Assembly: GCA_003486645.1 (NCBI GenBank) | Contig: DNGI01000160.1 | Span: 1-17,688 of the forward strand | Direction: 5' to 3' | DNA from: Cyanobacteria bacterium UBA11370 | GTDB taxonomy: Bacteria; Cyanobacteriota; Cyanobacteriia; Cyanobacteriales; Coleofasciculaceae | Length of the DNA: 17,688 bases | Shown: positions 14,659 to 17,688 of the stretch, piece by piece | Position numbering within the stretch: position 1 is the stretch's first letter | Layout: each line of letters opens with the position of its first letter | Program-made: the position numbers and the translations under genes | The notes under the pieces: model-generated | Told to the model about the DNA's origin: nothing | The model's database searches: none | What the model saw: only the letters and a program-made list of their open reading frames with translations

Positions 14659-15432
14659 ATGCAGGTAAACCTACTACCAGCACTCTCAGACAACTACATT
14701 TTTTTGCTGCATGAACCCAAGCAGAACCTAGCTGCTGTGGTTGACCCCGCAGACGCTCAACTCGTGCTACGGTGTCTTGCCAAACTGGGTGCTGAGTTAG
14801 TGGCGATTTTTAATACTCATCATCACATGGATCATGTCGGAGGTAATCGACAGCTTATCTCCCATTTTCCCAAGATTCGGGTCTATGGCGGAATGGAAGA
14901 TCGAGGTCGAATTCCCGGACAAGAGGTATTTTTACAAGAAGGGGACAAGGTTGAGTTTGCAGGTAGAGTGGGCGAAGTCCTGTTCGTTCCTGGTCATACT
15001 AAGGGTCATATTGCCTACTATTTTCCGCCAGTAGAGCCAGGTGAAGCGGGTGAGTTGTTCTGTGGCGACACCTTATTTGCCGGAGGATGCGGCAGACTAT
15101 TTGAAGGGACACCCACGCAAATGCTAAACTCCCTGAGCAAACTAAGCGCTTTACCGGATCATACGCGGGTCTGGTGCGCCCACGAATACACGCTGAAAAA
15201 TCTGCAATTTGCCCTAACCGTTAATGCCTCCAACCCCGACTTACAAACTCGATATGCTGAAGTAGAAAAGGCTCGTGATCGAAGAGAGGCAACGATACCC
15301 TCCCTATTGGGAGTTGAAAAGCGTACCAATCCCTTCTTACGTTGGGAAGACCCCTCATTACAGTCTGCTGTCAACGCCAAAGATCCTGTGCAAACCTTTT
15401 CACGTTTGCGAGGGATGAGGGATCGGTTTTAA
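14659..15432 (+). CDS. gloB: Hydroxyacylglutathione hydrolase (glyoxalase II)
   Basis: Metallo-beta-lactamase-fold enzyme that hydrolyses S-lactoylglutathione to D-lactate and glutathione, the second step of methylglyoxal detoxification. Counting from ATG 14659 (257 aa), the metal ligands are His54, His56, Asp58 and His59 in [12 protein letters not shown], His113 in [12 protein letters not shown], Asp137 in [17 protein letters not shown] and His175 in [11 protein letters not shown]. The C-terminal glutathione-binding part ends with the family-typical KRTNPFLRW and a closing [11 protein letters not shown]. All ligands are present and length is normal. A frame opening at TTG 14629 would add ten residues, but [15 protein letters not shown] is the usual start and CGGAG lies 8 bases ahead of the ATG. 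No gloA is in the window. Confidence 0.95.
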   Translation: MQVNLLPALSDNYIFLLHEPKQNLAAVVDPADAQLVLRCLAKLGAELVAIFNTHHHMDHVGGNRQLISHFPKIRVYGGMEDRGRIPGQEVFLQEGDKVEFAGRVGEVLFVPGHTKGHIAYYFPPVEPGEAGELFCGDTLFAGGCGRLFEGTPTQMLNSLSKLSALPDHTRVWCAHEYTLKNLQFALTVNASNPDLQTRYAEVEKARDRREATIPSLLGVEKRTNPFLRWEDPSLQSAVNAKDPVQTFSRLRGMRDRF

Positions 15433-15813
15433 CTAGTGTTTAAGATTAGGGTTAGAGTGAGGAGTGGGAAAACGGATCATCGATCATCTTAGAGGTGAGA
15501 AGAGAATAATTTTTAGGGGTAAAACCGCTTTTATCACTTAATGTTTTATAGCTCTTAGCGATTAGACCTCTGGTAAAAGTATTGTTCCGATCGCGTTAGC
15601 GAAGCATTAGCCTGGAACGAGCGTCTGCTGTTTGGGTCAAGTCTGGTTTCCTGTTTCCGGTTCGTCAATAAAAGCAAGAAGTCCATTAGGTTCTGTCAGA
15701 TGGAAACGAGAGAGTCAGTCTCAAGAAACTTGTATCGTGCTAATCTTGTCGATTTGATCCAGCATTATAAATAAATAGCTCCACTCACACACATCGCCGT
15801 GAAATCACTGATT
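15433..15813. other. Gene-free spacer between gloB and the DUF1400 hydrolase gene
   Basis: This 381-base stretch has no convincing gene. It holds the weak hairpin noted above and a GATCGCGTTAGCGAAGC stretch at 15589-15605, of a type often scattered in cyanobacterial genomes, flanked by GTTCC (15584-15588) and GGAAC (15614-15618). A promoter for the downstream gene must lie near the right end, but I cannot single one out. Confidence 0.5.
15518..15535 (+). terminator. Weak hairpin downstream of gloB
   Basis: GGTAAAA (15518-15524) pairs with TTTTATC (15529-15535), allowing one G-U, around a CCGC loop. It lies 86 bases after the gloB stop, with only a broken T-run beyond it. Confidence 0.3.
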
Positions 15814-17622
15814 ATGAAGTTTCAGCTCAATGGGTCTGTTGATAGGGTATTTAGGGATTCTCAGAATCCAAAACAGGTCAATTCGAGATGTAAAATTAAA
15901 ACAATCGGAAACTATGCTCTATCTACAATTATTGTGCTTCTCTCCTGGGGAAGTGCCGCGCCGACTAGTGCTGCTGAACGCTTAACTCTACGCATAGGAC
16001 CATTTGAGCAATCCGTCGAAATTAATGATTTAGAAACGTTTGCGGAGACGGGAAAACTATCCCCCGCTCTCAAACCCTACAGTTCGTTGCTAACTCCCCA
16101 AGTCCAACAGTTGCTCACCAAACGCCTGCAAATTGACCCCAACCTAACCGAAAAATTCATCAATGACCTCCTGAGTTCAGCCGATGGTGCAAGATTACTC
16201 GACCAAATTGGTTTGGCACTCCCCAATAGCAGCCTAGAACAATTACAGGCTGCTTTATTTTTGGCAGCAAGGCAAGCGAACGGTCTGTCTGTGCTGAGTT
16301 TTTTACGTGCTTACCCAGAGGAAAGCGTAGTAGTTGATGCCTCTTCAGCGATCGCAATTGCCCTGCAAATCAACACTTCTTACTTACAGAGCCTCGCCAT
16401 TGAACCGATCTTAGAACAAGAACTGGCTGCTACGGATGAAGCGACCTTCCGCCCCAGCTTTGATCCCACCGCTATGGGTTCCCAATACGTCCAGGAGCGA
16501 ACCTTAAGGCTGCGAGACCGCGAACGGCATCGCACTATTTTCGTAGACCTCTACTGGGCTGACAATCCCTCTGGACCACTCGTTATTCTCTCCCACGGCT
16601 TCGGTTCTGATCGCAAATTTTTAACCTACTTAGCCCGTCATTTAGCGTCCCATGGTATAACCGTTGCTTCCTTAGAGCATCCCGGTAGCAATTTTGAGTC
16701 GCTCAATGGAGTTTCCCTCGGTACTAACCCACAGGAAGTATTACCCCCATCGGAATTTCTGGATCGCCCCAAGGATGTTAGCTTCGTGCTAGACCGTTTA
16801 ACGGAAATGGATCGGGGATATGGAACATTAAGCGACAAACTTAATACTGAACAAGTTACGGTAATCGGTCATTCTTTGGGAGGTTATACGGCGTTAGCCT
16901 TGGCGGGAGGAAAATTAGACTTAGAGACACTACGAGAGTTTTGTAAGAAGCGTGATCCTTTAGGACGTTCCCCAGCAGACTGGTTTCAATGTGCAGCGAC
17001 GGAATTAACGGACGAGGACGTGCAGTTAGAGGATCGGCGAGTGGTACAGGTGATAGCGCTCAATGCCGTTACTGGACACTTGTTTGGTACGAAAGGATTG
17101 ACTCAGGTACGCATCCCGACCTTAATTTTGACCGGGACAGAGGATGCGATCACCCCATCTTTAGAACACCAACTACGACCCTTTGCTCAACTGGGTGGGT
17201 CTAAGTATCTAATGGCCGCTATTGGGGGCACTCACTTGAGTGTAACAGACCAAGCCAATCTCAACGATGCCCTAGCTCAGAGTACCCTGGTCAAAGAGCT
17301 GACAGGTGAAGATGCTGAACCCTTACGCCAACTCCTACGAGGTGTTAGCTTGGCGTTTGTCAAACAGCTTACTCCTGAAGCTGAACTCTACCAGCCCTTT
17401 TTATCCCCAGCCTATGCTCAATCCCTCTCTACCCCGACCTTAGCCTTGCGGTTGAATACAACATTACCGCCAACCCTCGCCACCTGGCTACAAGTTTTGT
17501 CTGTTCCCAATCAACAGATTGCACTACGCTTGCCTAAATTTAATCAATGGTCTATCGGTACGATTCGATGGCCGTTTTCCTCCTCAGTTAAGCCGACCCA
17601 GACTGATTTTGGCAATGCTTAA
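15814..17622 (+). CDS. Secreted alpha/beta hydrolase with N-terminal DUF1400 domain
   Basis: A 602-aa predicted exported hydrolase of a kind common in cyanobacteria. After a long 30-residue polar n-region comes a hydrophobic core (NYALSTIIVLLSWGSAAPTS, 33-52) and a likely signal-peptidase site SAA|ERL after residue 54. Residues about 55-205 match DUF1400 (AERLTLRIGPFEQSVEIND onward). The alpha/beta hydrolase core begins around 240: VILSHGFGSDRKF for the oxyanion region (His261), nucleophile elbow VIGHSLGGYTALALAGG with Ser354, acid LILTGTEDAITP with Asp444, and IGGTHLSVTD with His474. The triad is intact, so it should be an active esterase, lipase or dienelactone-hydrolase-like enzyme; substrate unknown. 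A GTG at 15799 would add five residues. No Shine-Dalgarno supports either start. It appears to be a single-gene unit. Confidence 0.88.
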   Translation: MKFQLNGSVDRVFRDSQNPKQVNSRCKIKTIGNYALSTIIVLLSWGSAAPTSAAERLTLRIGPFEQSVEINDLETFAETGKLSPALKPYSSLLTPQVQQLLTKRLQIDPNLTEKFINDLLSSADGARLLDQIGLALPNSSLEQLQAALFLAARQANGLSVLSFLRAYPEESVVVDASSAIAIALQINTSYLQSLAIEPILEQELAATDEATFRPSFDPTAMGSQYVQERTLRLRDRERHRTIFVDLYWADNPSGPLVILSHGFGSDRKFLTYLARHLASHGITVASLEHPGSNFESLNGVSLGTNPQEVLPPSEFLDRPKDVSFVLDRLTEMDRGYGTLSDKLNTEQVTVIGHSLGGYTALALAGGKLDLETLREFCKKRDPLGRSPADWFQCAATELTDEDVQLEDRRVVQVIALNAVTGHLFGTKGLTQVRIPTLILTGTEDAITPSLEHQLRPFAQLGGSKYLMAAIGGTHLSVTDQANLNDALAQSTLVKELTGEDAEPLRQLLRGVSLAFVKQLTPEAELYQPFLSPAYAQSLSTPTLALRLNTTLPPTLATWLQVLSVPNQQIALRLPKFNQWSIGTIRWPFSSSVKPTQTDFGNA

Positions 17623-17655
17623 CTCAAACCAATTTTTAGACGGCTAGCTTGAAAT

Positions 17656-17688
17656 GGGGAGTAGAGGGTGGGGAGTGGGGAGTGGGGA
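17656..17688. repeat. GGGGAGT heptad repeat at the right edge
   Basis: Units GGGGAGT (17656), AGAGGGT (17663), GGGGAGT (17670, 17677) and a partial GGGGA (17684) run to the window end and may continue. It is the reverse complement of the ACTCCCC heptad at positions 1-14. Confidence 0.85.

Noticed and set aside
1..17688. Inverted ACTCCCC / GGGGAGT sequences at the two ends of the window, as if flanking a mobile element
   Set aside because: They are short simple repeats, the window edges are arbitrary, the contents are mostly housekeeping genes and there is no transposase or target duplication.

Overview
The window looks like chromosomal DNA of a filamentous cyanobacterium. The octamer GCGATCGC (HIP1, typical of cyanobacteria) occurs seven times, at 868, 3725, 4029, 5401, 11333, 14418 and 16348, where about 0.3 would be expected by chance. 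Short 7-base tandem repeats of the kind common in filamentous cyanobacteria fill several gaps. The gene content agrees: a CcaA-type carbonic anhydrase, a CruA/CruP-type carotenoid flavoprotein, a DUF6464 protein and a DUF1400 alpha/beta hydrolase. I saw no tRNA, rRNA, CRISPR array, transposase or phage gene.

Layout. 1-5840: fmt (+), a DUF6464 protein (-), a membrane-anchored SGNH hydrolase (-), a small helical protein (+), a CruA/CruP-family flavoprotein (-) and another small protein (+), separated by repeat-rich gaps. 5842-7375: ccaA (+) converges on rplU-rpmA (-), with a strong hairpin between them. 7581-14458: a long minus-strand run which, in transcription order, holds a 68-aa protein, a glycosyltransferase, an ABC exporter, a second glycosyltransferase, a sulfotransferase and a polysaccharide pyruvyltransferase-family protein. 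14659-17622: gloB (+) and a secreted DUF1400 alpha/beta hydrolase (+).

How the genes may work together. The minus-strand run reads as a small surface-glycan locus. Two GT4-like enzymes would build a saccharide, the sulfotransferase and pyruvyltransferase-like protein would add acidic groups, and the ABC exporter would move a lipid-linked or glycan substrate across the membrane. That assignment is inference from the families and their order. The rest is housekeeping: translation initiation (fmt), ribosomal proteins L21/L27, CO2 fixation (ccaA), methylglyoxal detoxification (gloB) and carotenoid metabolism.

Most worth a second look: the exporter's C-terminal tail, which resembles a histidine-kinase dimerisation helix with Tyr in place of the phosphoacceptor His; two related short helical proteins at 2810 and 14458, the second at the head of the glycan run; and a CT-rich dispersed repeat that sits in frame inside the CruA/CruP-like gene.
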